Source: Deltaproteobacteria bacterium
Lineage (GTDB): Bacteria > Myxococcota > Myxococcia > Myxococcales > 40CM-4-68-19
Direction: 5' to 3'
NCBI GenBank assembly: GCA_005879095.1
Contig: VBLM01000445.1
Location: 1-7,324, forward strand
Length of the DNA: 7,324 nucleotides
The notes below the pieces were generated by a model, which did not search any database, was not told the DNA's origin, and worked only from the letters and a program-made list of their open reading frames with translations. The translations under genes were made by a program, and so were the position numbers. Of the stretch, positions 1-6,237 are shown piece by piece (position 1 is the stretch's first letter; each line of letters opens with the position of its first letter).

Positions 1-77
1 GAGCGCCGCAGCGCCAGCGAGAGCGAGCCGCCGATCAGCCCCAGTCCGACGATCGCGATGCGCTGCGGGTCCGCCAT
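1..77 (-). CDS. tyrA: Prephenate dehydrogenase-type protein, N-terminal fragment (runs off the left edge)
   Basis: The minus strand from the ATG at 77-75 reads 25 codons to the window edge. The visible peptide has a short hydrophilic start followed by a beta strand and the loop IVGLGLIGGSL (about residues 9-19), a Rossmann-fold dinucleotide-binding GxGxxG motif. The exact wording G-L-G-L-I-G-G-S-L is characteristic of TyrA-family prephenate or arogenate dehydrogenases, which oxidatively decarboxylate prephenate to 4-hydroxyphenylpyruvate in tyrosine synthesis using NAD(P)+. A purine-rich GAGGGA lies just upstream of the ATG and could serve as ribosome binding site, though the spacing is short. 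The gene is divergent from the lipoprotein gene at 174. With only 25 residues, another NAD(P)-binding dehydrogenase cannot be excluded. Confidence 0.7.
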   Translation of the reverse strand, partial: MADPQRIAIVGLGLIGGSLSLALRR

Positions 78-123
78 GTCCCTCGTTCTACACCAGGGTG
101 CGCCCGCCCGGCTGCACGGTCCA

Positions 124-147
124 TTGCGACCGCAACGAACGGTTGCG
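124..147. promoter_or_regulatory. TTGCG/CGCAA inverted-repeat cluster in the divergent intergenic region
   Basis: The 96-bp gap between the two divergent starts (78-173) holds three half-sites: TTGCG at 124-128, CGCAA at 131-135 and TTGCG at 143-147. The first two form a compact palindrome with a 2-bp centre. The second and third form a 6-bp inverted repeat (CGCAAC / GTTGCG, 131-136 and 142-147) around a 5-nt spacer. This arrangement could be an operator for a dimeric regulator of either gene, or a small hairpin in the lipoprotein leader. I see no convincing -35/-10 pair. The only other signal in the gap is the purine run GAGGGGGG (163-170), a good ribosome binding site for the ATG at 174. 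Function is inferred from symmetry only. Confidence 0.3.
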
Positions 148-269
148 AACTTGTACTGGGACGAGGGGGGCCTATGCGCTCTTGGTGGGCGGGCGTGGCG
201 GCGGTCGCTGTGGGTTGTGGAGGACACCAGGCGCAGCAACCGCCGGCGGAGAACACGTCGCCGCAGCAG

Positions 270-983
270 ATCGTGCTGGCGATCCACGTCGCCGGCGAGG
301 GGACCGTGCGCGGGCAGGGCATCGAGTGCCGCGGCGATTGCACGCAGCGGTTCGCCAAAGGAACGAAGCTTTCGTTGACGGCAACGGCCGATTCCGGAGC
401 GAGCTTCGACGGCTTCAGCGGCGCGTGCAGCGGTCAGGCGTGCGACCTGTCGCTCGACGCGGACGCGTCGGTCAGCGCCGTCTTCACCCGTCCGCCGCCT
501 CCTCCCGTTCGCCACGCGCTGACGGTCCTGGTCGACGGGCATGGGAGCGTGCGCTCCACTCCTTCGGGCATCGACTGCGGCGCGACGTGCTCGGCGAGGT
601 ACGACGAAGGCACGCAGGTCAGCCTCGCCCCGGTGCCCGATGCCGGCTACGCCTTCTCGGGCTGGAGCGGCGTATGCAATGGCGCCGGCGGCTGCGTGGT
701 GATGATGAGCAGCGACGCGCACGTCTCGGCGAGGTTCGACGCGCTGCCTCCGCAGATGTTCTCCGTCACGGTCAGCGTGACCGGTCCGGGCCGGATCAGC
801 GGAAACGGCATCGATTGCCCGGGCAGCGCATGCAGCGCCCAGGTCGCGGCCGGCACCGTGCTCTCGCTCAACGCGGTGGCGAACGGCGGCGCGCGGATGA
901 TGGGCTGGGCGGGCGCATGCGCGGCATCGGGCGCGACCTGCAGCATGACGGTGACGCAGAACGTATCGGCGAGCGCGAAATTC
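270..983 (+). repeat. Three tandem InlB-like (divergent B-repeat) protein repeats
   Basis: Three in-frame repeats of about 72-75 residues lie at 270-485, 516-737 and 759-983. Each runs: beta strand with G-x-G, then (I)(D/E)C-x(3-4)-C, a segment of the type GTxVSLxAxxxxG, a G(W/F)SG/GWAG core, C-x(4-6)-C, and a closing V-S-A-x-F strand. A proline-rich linker (PPPPP, residues 107-111) separates the first two. Such repeats are small beta-grasp-like modules found in secreted and surface proteins. The four regularly placed cysteines suggest disulphides formed outside the cytoplasm. The copies are strongly diverged at DNA level except for the block listed separately. Confidence 0.8.
565..595 (+). 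repeat. 31-bp perfect direct repeat, copy 1 (in frame, repeat 2)
   Basis: This block encodes the GIDCGATCSA part of the second InlB-like repeat. It is identical over 31 bases to 1172-1202 although the flanking DNA differs on both sides, starting at the bases immediately outside. The distance between copies is 607 bp, which is not a multiple of three, so the second copy lies in a different reading frame. Confidence 0.95.
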
Positions 984-1170
984 GAGAACGAGGTCCTGAT
1001 GCTCGCCGGCGCGGACGGGACCAACAGCAACGCGATCGCCATCAACTCGACCTCGGTCTTCTACGCGCGGTATGGCAACAACGTCTACGGGCTCTGGTCA
1101 GTGCCCAAGGCGGGCGGCACGCCGATGCTGGTCAACAGCAATGGGTGCTGCTTCAACGCCATCGTCGCCG

Positions 1171-1326
1171 ACGGGCATCGACTGCGGCGCGACGTGCTCG
1201 GCAAGCTTCCGACTCGGTTCGACGGTGAACTTGACCGCCGTCGCGGCGGCCGGTGCTGTCTTTGCTGGATGGTCGGGAGCATGCACGGGAACGGCATCCA
1301 CGTGCTCGGTCACGATGTCAGCGGAT
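1171..1326 (+). repeat. Partial, out-of-frame fourth InlB-like repeat inside the propeller-like region
   Basis: Read one base out of register from the lipoprotein start frame, this stretch gives TGIDCGATCSAS..., a GTVNL-like strand, FAGWSGAC and CSVTMSAD. That is the middle of the same repeat family as at 270-983. Its first strand and its closing V-S-A-x-F strand are both missing. It interrupts propeller-like sequence on both sides: NAIVADG just before and IFTGSSSGG just after. The fragment is thus bounded by frame changes at about 1173 and about 1325. It is consistent either with a misplaced or recombined repeat, or with two deletions in a longer ancestral gene. Confidence 0.75.
1172..1202 (+). 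repeat. 31-bp perfect direct repeat, copy 2 (at the first frame break)
   Basis: This copy matches 565-595 exactly and begins at the point where the lipoprotein reading frame goes wrong. A repeat at a breakpoint is what recombination between repeats, gene conversion or a repeat-driven assembly join would leave. Confidence 0.95.
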
Positions 1327-2027
1327 CTTCACCGGCAGCTCTTCCGGCGGCGCAGCCACGGCGCTGGTCACGACCAACTCGCATCCGAGCGGCGCCATCG
1401 CGATCGATTCGCAGAACGTGTGGTGGACCGATCAACACGGCATCGGACGCGTGCCGCGCAATGGCGGCCCGAGCGACATGCCGGTCCAGTGCGGCACATG
1501 CGTGCCGCTGGCAGTGAAGGTCGATTTCGACAATCTCTATTACCGAAACGTGGACGGCGACACGTGGTCGCGCGCGAAAGCCGGCGGGGATTTCCATCAG
1601 CTCAACACCGGTAACCCGCGCGGCAACTTCATTTTCGGGCCGCTCGAGCTCGACGTGAATGCCAAGGTCGCATACTGGACCTGGCGCGACGGCGGCGGCG
1701 GCAGCAACCAGGGTTTGTTCCGCGCGAATGCGGACGGCAGCGGCTGGACGGCGATCGAGAAGTCGGCGGACACGTACTGGTACGGCCCGCGCGTCGACGA
1801 CAACTACATCTTCTATATGCACGCCGGGGCGCTCTACCGCCGGCTGAAGTAGGTCAGTGCGCGTCGATGAAGCCGCCGTGCTTCTCGAGGAACGTCTCGT
1901 ATCCGCCGGCGAAGTCTTCCATCCCGCCGTGGTGGAAGGCGAAGATGCGCGTGGCCGCGTTGTCGATCAAATCGCGGTCGTGCGCGACGAAGACGACGGT
2001 GCCGGGATAGTTCGCCAGCCCCTCGCC

Positions 2028-2035
2028 GAGCGGTC
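2028..2035 (-). other. Frameshift point in the second ATPase domain of the ABC-F gene
   Basis: DEPTNHLD ends with the codon at 2035-2033. The sensible continuation LGEGLANYPG begins with the codon at 2030-2028, in a different frame, leaving two orphan bases between them. Family members have about six more residues here (D-loop and following helix start), so a loss of about 16 bp fits better than a single-base error. The unshifted frame continues as RSARGW and loses the H-loop and the C-terminus. Confidence 0.75.
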
Positions 2036-2925
2036 GAGATGGTTGGTCGGCTCGTCGAGGACCAGCACGTTCGGTTTCACCAGCATCAATTTGCAAAAGA
2101 GCAGACGCACGGCTTCGCCGCCGCTCAGAGCCTTGGTCGGCTTCATGCCCTCGTCGCCGCGGAAGAGCATGCGCCCGAGCAGGCCGCGGATCTCCTCGTT
2201 GCCCGCGCTGGGATCGATGTCGTGCAGATAATCGAAACAGGTGGTGTTGGTGGGAATGATCGGCTTCACGTCCTGGGGCATGTATCCGATCTGCGCCTCG
2301 TGACCCCATGTCGCCTTGCCGGTATCGGGCGTCAGCTGGCCGATCAGCGAACGCACGAAGGTGGTCTTGCCCACGCCGTTGCGCCCGACCACCGCGACTT
2401 TCTCGCCTTTGGTAATCAACGCCGAGAAGTTGGTAAACAGAGGTTTATCGAATCCTTTCGATAATCCTTCGATGGTGAGCGTCTGCTTTCCGCTCGGCCG
2501 TTTCTGCTCGAACTTGATGAACGGCCGGGCGATGTTCGACTTCTTCATGTCGGTGACGGACAGTTTTTCCAGCTGCTTGATGCGGCTCTGCACCTGCGAG
2601 GCGCGCGTGCCGGCGGAGAACCGCGCGACGAACTCCTGCAGCTGCGCGCGCTTCTTCATCTTGTCGGCATTCTCCGACTCGATCCGGCTGCGCACCTGGG
2701 CTTTCGCGCGCACCATGTCGTCGTAGTTGCCGGTGTAGGTGATGATCGTTTCGTAATCGATGTCGGCGATGTGCGTGCAGATGGCATTGAGGAAGTGGCG
2801 GTCGTGCGAGATCACCACCAGCGTTCCCTCGTACTGCAGGAGAAAGTCTTCCAGCCAGTGGATGGAGTCGAGGTCCAGCGAGTTGGTCGGCTCGTCGAGC
2901 AGCAGCGCAGTCGGCTTTCCGAACA

Positions 2926-2927
2926 GG
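2926..2927 (-). other. Apparent in-frame deletion removing the first ABC signature
   Basis: At this junction the ABC-F protein passes from ...GLGVFEQDH to LFGKPTALLLDEP. In YbiT-type proteins about 20 residues normally lie between these points, including the signature helix (of the SExxxGW type) that contacts the opposite ATP. The frame is kept, so a loss of about 60 bp is implied. The size is estimated from remembered family sequence, not from an alignment. Confidence 0.7.
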
Positions 2928-3404
2928 TGGTCCTGCTCGAAGACGCCGAGGCCATCGAGCAGGGTGGCGGCCTGCGCCTCGGCGGAGTAGCCGTCCTCTT
3001 CCGCGATCACGCCTTCCAGCTCGCCGAGCCGCGAGCCGTCTTCGTCGGAAAGATCTGCCTTGGCGAGCAGGCGATCCTTTTCCTGCATCGCCTCCCAGAG
3101 GATGGCGTTGCCCATCAGCACGGTGTCGATGACGCGTTTTTCCTCGAACGCGTACTGGTCCTGCTTGAGGACTGAAAATCGCTTGGGACGCGAGATGACG
3201 CCGGCGTCGGGCTCGAGATCGCCGGCGAGGATCTTCATGAAGGTGGTCTTACCCGCGCCGTTCGGGCCGGTGAGGCCGTATCGGCGCCCTGGCGGGAACG
3301 CCGTGCTGACGTTCTCGAACAGCTTCTTTCCGGCAAATGCCTTTGTAACGTCCTGAACCTGAATCATAAGGGGCGGTGCAGATAACACACCGGCCCGGCT
3401 CTTG

Positions 3405-3818
3405 CTATCCCGGCGGAGGGGGAGGCGGGACCTCGGGAACCGGCTGGGTCTGGCGGACCAGCCAGGCTTTCGCTTCCTCGACCGTCTCGAAGGCGGCCAG
3501 GCGGCGGCCGCTGAACGCGTTGATCACCCGGTAGATCACCCGCTGCAGCGGAGACATGCCCACCACCGCGCCCGCCATCACCCACGGTTGATCGTGCTTC
3601 GCGAGCTGCTTCAGAGCTTGCACGATGCGATCGTCGAACTTCGACTTCTCGACGTTCACCAGCGTCAGGAGGTTCTTCTGCTTCGGCTGCGCCGCGACGA
3701 AGAGCCGGGCCTGCTCGATGACGCGCAGCCCTTCCTCGACGTCGTCCACGCCGGCGAAGTTCATATAGACGATGCGTCGGCCCGCATGCTCGATGAACTG
3801 CGTGCGGTTCATGGTCAC
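3405..3818 (-). CDS. SpoIIAA-like (STAS/SEC14-fold) small protein
   Basis: This 137-residue protein starts at GTG 3818-3816, overlapping the regulator stop as GTGA. An in-frame ATG lies two codons later at 3812. The pattern fits the SpoIIAA-like family: a first strand RRIVYMNFAGV (14-24), a helix rich in E/V/A (27-43), a strand LLTLVNVEKSKF (50-61), a helix DDRIVQALKQLAKHDQPWV (62-80), a strand AGAVVGMSPLQRVIYRVINAFSGRRLAAF (82-110) and a final helix TVEEAKAWLV (112-121). The end is a short proline tail (PPPPPPG). Relatives bind lipids or partner proteins in the cytoplasm or at the membrane, but this family has no fixed role and I see no obvious phosphorylatable anti-sigma-antagonist serine. 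Being translationally coupled to the RegA-like regulator, it may modulate that pathway; this is inference. Confidence 0.7.
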   Translation of the reverse strand: MTMNRTQFIEHAGRRIVYMNFAGVDDVEEGLRVIEQARLFVAAQPKQKNLLTLVNVEKSKFDDRIVQALKQLAKHDQPWVMAGAVVGMSPLQRVIYRVINAFSGRRLAAFETVEEAKAWLVRQTQPVPEVPPPPPPG

Positions 3819-4327
3819 ACCTTTGGGGGATGTTTCTGCAGCTTACGCTGCAGCGTGCGGCGATGCATCTTCAGCCGCCGTGCCGCCTCCGAGATGTTGC
3901 CGTCGCAGTCGGCGAGGATGCGGTTCAGGTACTCCCATTCCTGTCGATCGAGCGAGGGCACTTCCGTCATCGGCGGCGGCCGCTTGCCTTGCAGCGCGGC
4001 CTCGATCTCGTCGGCGTCGGCCGGCTTGTTCAGGTAGTTCGAAGCGCCGAGGCGGATGGCCTCCACCGCCGTTCCGATGGTGCCGTAGCCGGTGAGCACG
4101 ACCACTTGCGGAGGCGGCGTCAGCGCGCGCAGCAGGCGGACCACCTCGAGGCCCGAGCCGCCGGGCATCCGCAGATCGACGACCGCGTATTGCGGCGCGC
4201 CTTCCCGCAACGCCGAGTCGACCTCGCCAGGCGATCCCGCCAGCGAGACGTCGTATCCGCGGCGCGCGAACGCGTTGCGCAGCGCGAGGCGAAACGACTC
4301 GTCGTCGTCGACGATGAGGATTCGCAT
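3815..4327 (-). CDS. regA: RegA/PrrA/ActR-type redox response regulator
   Basis: The product of 170 residues has a receiver domain at about 1-115: acidic pocket VDDDE (6-10), phospho-acceptor Asp51 in VVDLRMPGGSGL, switch Thr79 in VLTGYGTIGTAVEAIRLGA, and Lys101 in NYLNKPADADEI. A short linker leads to a Fis-type helix-turn-helix, GNISEAARRLKMHRRTLQRKL (about 143-163). Short length, the KPADADE wording and the SEAARRLxMHRRTLQRxL recognition helix are the signature of RegA/PrrA/ActR, the DNA-binding partner of RegB. In alpha- and gamma-proteobacteria these control respiration, carbon and nitrogen fixation and other redox-linked genes. It starts 13 bp downstream of the kinase stop, so both are one transcript, and its stop overlaps the next gene. 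The targets here are unknown. Confidence 0.9.
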   Translation of the reverse strand: MRILIVDDDESFRLALRNAFARRGYDVSLAGSPGEVDSALREGAPQYAVVDLRMPGGSGLEVVRLLRALTPPPQVVVLTGYGTIGTAVEAIRLGASNYLNKPADADEIEAALQGKRPPPMTEVPSLDRQEWEYLNRILADCDGNISEAARRLKMHRRTLQRKLQKHPPKV

Positions 4328-4340
4328 CGGTCACTTTTTA

Positions 4341-5588
4341 TCACGCTTCCGGAACGGTCAGCGTGATCCGGGTGCCGCGGCCCTCGGCGGATTCGACGCG
4401 CATTTCGCCGCCCTCGCGCTCGACCACGTGGCGGGCGAGATAGAGCCCGAGGCCCGCTCCGCGGCCCGGCTCCTTGGTGGTGAAAAACGGCTCGCCGATC
4501 CGGCGCAGCAGCGGCTCCGGCACTCCCACGCCGTTGTCGGCGATGGTGAGGTGCAGCTCATCGCGCGAGCGGGAAAGCGAGACGCGCACTTCGCGGGCCG
4601 GGCGGCCTTCGGTCGCCTCCGCAGCGTTGTCGAGGAGATTCGCGATCGCTTGCTCGAAGGCGCGCACCGGCAGCCTCGCCCGCGCGCGCACCGCGCGAGG
4701 ATCGACCGCCAGCTGCGGCTGCGGCCCGGGGCGTCCCTCCTGCCAGCGTCGTACGGCGGCTTCCAGCACCGGCGCGACCTCGAACTCCTTCGCCTCCTCG
4801 ACGTCGGCGCCGCCGCGCGGGGCGAGCATGGTGCTGATGATTTCCTTGCAGCGCTTGACCTGCTTGCGGATCTCTTCGGCTTCGGCGCGCCGGTCGCCGT
4901 CGAGCTGCGCGGCCAGCTCACCGGCGAGGATGGCGATGGTGCCGAGGGGCGTGTTCAGCTCGTGCGCGGTGCCGGCAGCGAGCGTGCCCAGCGCGGCGAG
5001 GCGCTCGGCGGCCTCGGCGTCGGAGCGGGCGCGATCGAGCTCTTCGCCGCGCTTGCGCAGCGATTCGCTCATCCGGAGAGAGAAGGTGGAGATGAACGCC
5101 GCCGCCACCACGAAGGCGACGAAGCGCCCGCGCAGGTGCAGTGCCGTCGTGTCTCCCCGCAGGATGAGCTCGTGCGCGGGCAGGATCTGGAGTGCGCTCA
5201 GCGCGATCACGCTGCAGGCGGCGACGAACATGCTCCAGCGGGCGGGCAGGATCACCGCGCCGATGGTGATGTGGACCAGGTATAAAACCGCGAACGGATT
5301 CTCGCGGCCGCCCGACAACGCGAGGAGCGCGGTCAATTCGGCGATGTCGGCGAGCAGGTTGAGCGCGCAGGCGCGGTCGGTCGGACGCCCTCCCTGGTCG
5401 AGCCACACCTGCACCAGCACGTTGCCGAGCGCGAGCGCCCCGCACACCGCCAGCATGGCTCCGAGCGGCAGCGGGCTGTCGAGAAAACGGCCCGCCAGCA
5501 GGATGGTGATCACCTGTCCGCCCACCGCGCCCCAGCGCAGCCGTACGATCCAGCGCAGGTTGATCCGCGCTGCCGACTCGACGTTCAT
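4341..5588 (-). CDS. regB: RegB/PrrB/ActS-type quinone- and redox-sensing histidine kinase
   Basis: The start at ATG 5588 (MNVESAARINLRWIVRLRW) overlaps the preceding stop as ATGA; the much longer open frame upstream is just stop-free high-GC DNA. The 415-residue protein has a membrane sensor domain of several hydrophobic segments (about 20-170). Between two of them sits GGRENPF (93-99), matching the GGxxNPF quinone-binding motif of RegB. A coiled linker precedes the H-box LAALGTLAAGTAHELNTPLGTI with phosphorylated His209. Cys247 in QVKRCKEII matches the position of the redox-active cysteine of RegB. The catalytic domain shows N-box NLLDNAAEA (317-325), DNGVGVP (351-357) and GRGAGLGLYLARH (376-388). 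In known systems oxidised ubiquinone and cysteine oxidation lower kinase activity. It signals to the RegA-like regulator just downstream. Confidence 0.92.
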   Translation of the reverse strand: MNVESAARINLRWIVRLRWGAVGGQVITILLAGRFLDSPLPLGAMLAVCGALALGNVLVQVWLDQGGRPTDRACALNLLADIAELTALLALSGGRENPFAVLYLVHITIGAVILPARWSMFVAACSVIALSALQILPAHELILRGDTTALHLRGRFVAFVVAAAFISTFSLRMSESLRKRGEELDRARSDAEAAERLAALGTLAAGTAHELNTPLGTIAILAGELAAQLDGDRRAEAEEIRKQVKRCKEIISTMLAPRGGADVEEAKEFEVAPVLEAAVRRWQEGRPGPQPQLAVDPRAVRARARLPVRAFEQAIANLLDNAAEATEGRPAREVRVSLSRSRDELHLTIADNGVGVPEPLLRRIGEPFFTTKEPGRGAGLGLYLARHVVEREGGEMRVESAEGRGTRITLTVPEA

Positions 5589-6199
5589 GGCTCGTCGGTG
5601 CCGAAGAGCCGGTCGCAGATGGGAAAGGTGATGTTGAAGTTGGTCTTCGACATGTTGCGCGGATCGTGGTGCGCCTGGTGGTGGAGGCGCAGGCTGCCGA
5701 AGAGGCCGAGGTGGTAGCCGAGGTGCATCCACTCGTACAGCAGGTAGTACGCCATCGCGGTGATGACGAAGAGCGCAGCCACGTTGGTTCCGGCGAGCGC
5801 TTTGAGCAGCAGGCCGATGGGGAGCGCGAAGAGCCCGAAGAAGAAGAGCAGCAGCACCGGAGGGAAGAGCACCATCTTGAAGTCGCGCGTACTCTCGAGC
5901 TGCATCGCGTCGTGGGTGAAGAAGTTGTGGTGCATCAATGTATGGCGTTGGTAGACAAGTTGGAGGAAGCGGCGCGGTTTGTGCATCGGGCCGCGGTGGG
6001 CGAGCCATTCGACCAGGTTGGCGTAGAGGAAGGTGATCGGAACGGTGAGCAGCACCCAGCGCGGGTGCTGCAGCTGCATCGCGGCGTACGCGATCACCGA
6101 GAGCGCGAGGGCATTGACGAAGCCGAAGTGCAGGAGACCGTTGTACAACGGACCGACCTGTTCGGCGCGGGTCTGCGCGCGGAATTCGGCGATCTCCAT
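5585..6199 (-). CDS. Fatty acid hydroxylase / sterol desaturase-superfamily membrane protein
   Basis: The 204-residue protein starts at ATG 6199 (MEIAEFRAQTRAEQVG) and its TGA overlaps the kinase start by four bases. It has hydrophobic segments at about 22-41, 47-62, 109-131 and 138-155. Between and after them lies the histidine-cluster pattern of the di-iron hydroxylase superfamily: EWLAHRGPMH (64-73), RHTLMHHNFFTH (85-96), HLGYH (159-163) and LHHQAHHDPRNMSKTNFNITFP (172-193). Members use O2 and two iron atoms on the cytoplasmic side of a membrane to hydroxylate or desaturate lipids, sterols or carotenoids. The closing HHxxHHDP...N.....P layout is typical. The substrate cannot be read from sequence. 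Its place as first gene of a redox-sensor operon is unusual and suggests an O2- or redox-linked membrane change. An earlier start is unlikely because the upstream frame has no family-like sequence. Confidence 0.85.
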   Translation of the reverse strand: MEIAEFRAQTRAEQVGPLYNGLLHFGFVNALALSVIAYAAMQLQHPRWVLLTVPITFLYANLVEWLAHRGPMHKPRRFLQLVYQRHTLMHHNFFTHDAMQLESTRDFKMVLFPPVLLLFFFGLFALPIGLLLKALAGTNVAALFVITAMAYYLLYEWMHLGYHLGLFGSLRLHHQAHHDPRNMSKTNFNITFPICDRLFGTDEP

Positions 6200-6237
6200 G
6201 CGCGCAGCATAACTGAGATGGTAGTTTCGCGCGCCCG
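6200..6237. promoter_or_regulatory. 38-bp divergent intergenic region between the redox operon and ycaO
   Basis: Only 38 bp separate the hydroxylase ATG (6199, minus) and the YcaO ATG (6238, plus). Promoters for both directions must sit here or reach into the opposite genes, so their transcription is likely linked. On the minus strand a weak TATGCT lies just before the hydroxylase start. No good -35 partner and no clear Shine-Dalgarno for ycaO are visible apart from GAGATGG at 6215-6221, which is rather far. The exact elements are not resolved. Confidence 0.35.

Larger units (their letters stand above)
174..1852 (+). pseudogene. InlB-like repeat / propeller-like lipoprotein, reading frame broken twice
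   Basis: The start at ATG 174 is supported by a purine-rich site at 163-170 and by a short lipoprotein signal: charged start, hydrophobic core and lipobox A-V-G-C with Cys15, followed by GG. A Pro/Gln-rich linker leads to three divergent InlB B-repeat-like domains (residues about 33-104, 115-188 and 196-270), each with two cysteine pairs and a G(W/F)SG-type core. From residue about 273 comes propeller-like sequence (AIAINSTSVFYARYGNNVYG). At about 1173 the sensible reading moves by one base into a partial fourth repeat (1171-1326). At about 1325 it moves again into propeller-like sequence (AIAIDSQNVWWTDQHG and similar) that ends at TAG 1850-1852. The unshifted frame stops at 1517 after an Arg-rich, meaningless tail. 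As written the gene cannot make the whole protein. It is probably a surface or periplasmic lipoprotein of unknown role. Sequencing or assembly error is a real alternative to a true pseudogene. Confidence 0.75.
1854..3367 (-). pseudogene. ybiT: YbiT-type ABC-F ATPase with an internal deletion and a frameshift
   Basis: ABC-F proteins are soluble twin-ATPase translation factors that act at the ribosomal E site. I prefer ATG 3367 (MIQVQDVTKAF) to the in-frame GTG at 3388, because family members begin at this strand. Visible parts: NBD1 Walker A GPNGAGKTT (residues 34-42), the EDGYSAEA region (124-131), Walker B LLLDEPTNSLD (155-165), ISHDRH (186-191), the charged inter-domain linker (about 205-285), NBD2 Walker A GRNGVGKTT (328-336), LSGGE (414-418) and VLVLDEPTNHLD (434-445). 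Two faults stand out. GVFEQDH at residue 147 jumps straight to LFGKP, omitting the roughly 20 residues that carry the first signature and its helix. After D445 (about 2031) the frame shifts; the proper end (LGEGLANYPG, VFVAHDRD, to TGA 1856-1854) continues in another frame. The whole-gene call is firm; whether the damage is biological is not. Confidence 0.85.

Noticed and set aside
1165..1180. Programmed ribosomal frameshifting to join the lipoprotein pieces
   Set aside because: No slippery heptamer or tandem rare-codon stop site is present. Two separate shifts would be needed, and the inserted piece is a truncated repeat.
98..1228. Long plus-strand open frame overlapping the lipoprotein gene
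   Set aside because: It encodes an Arg/Gly-rich product with no domain pattern, typical of an alternative frame of GC-rich DNA. Repeats and lipobox lie in the frame starting at 174.
3368..3404. Terminator or promoter between the SpoIIAA-like gene and the ABC-F gene
   Set aside because: The 37-bp gap has a small CCGGCCCGG palindrome but no stem of useful length followed by a T run, and no clear -35/-10 pair.
6200..6237. RiPP precursor peptide upstream of ycaO
   Set aside because: Only 38 bp are free, with an in-frame stop at 6214. No short ORF with a ribosome site and core-like sequence fits.
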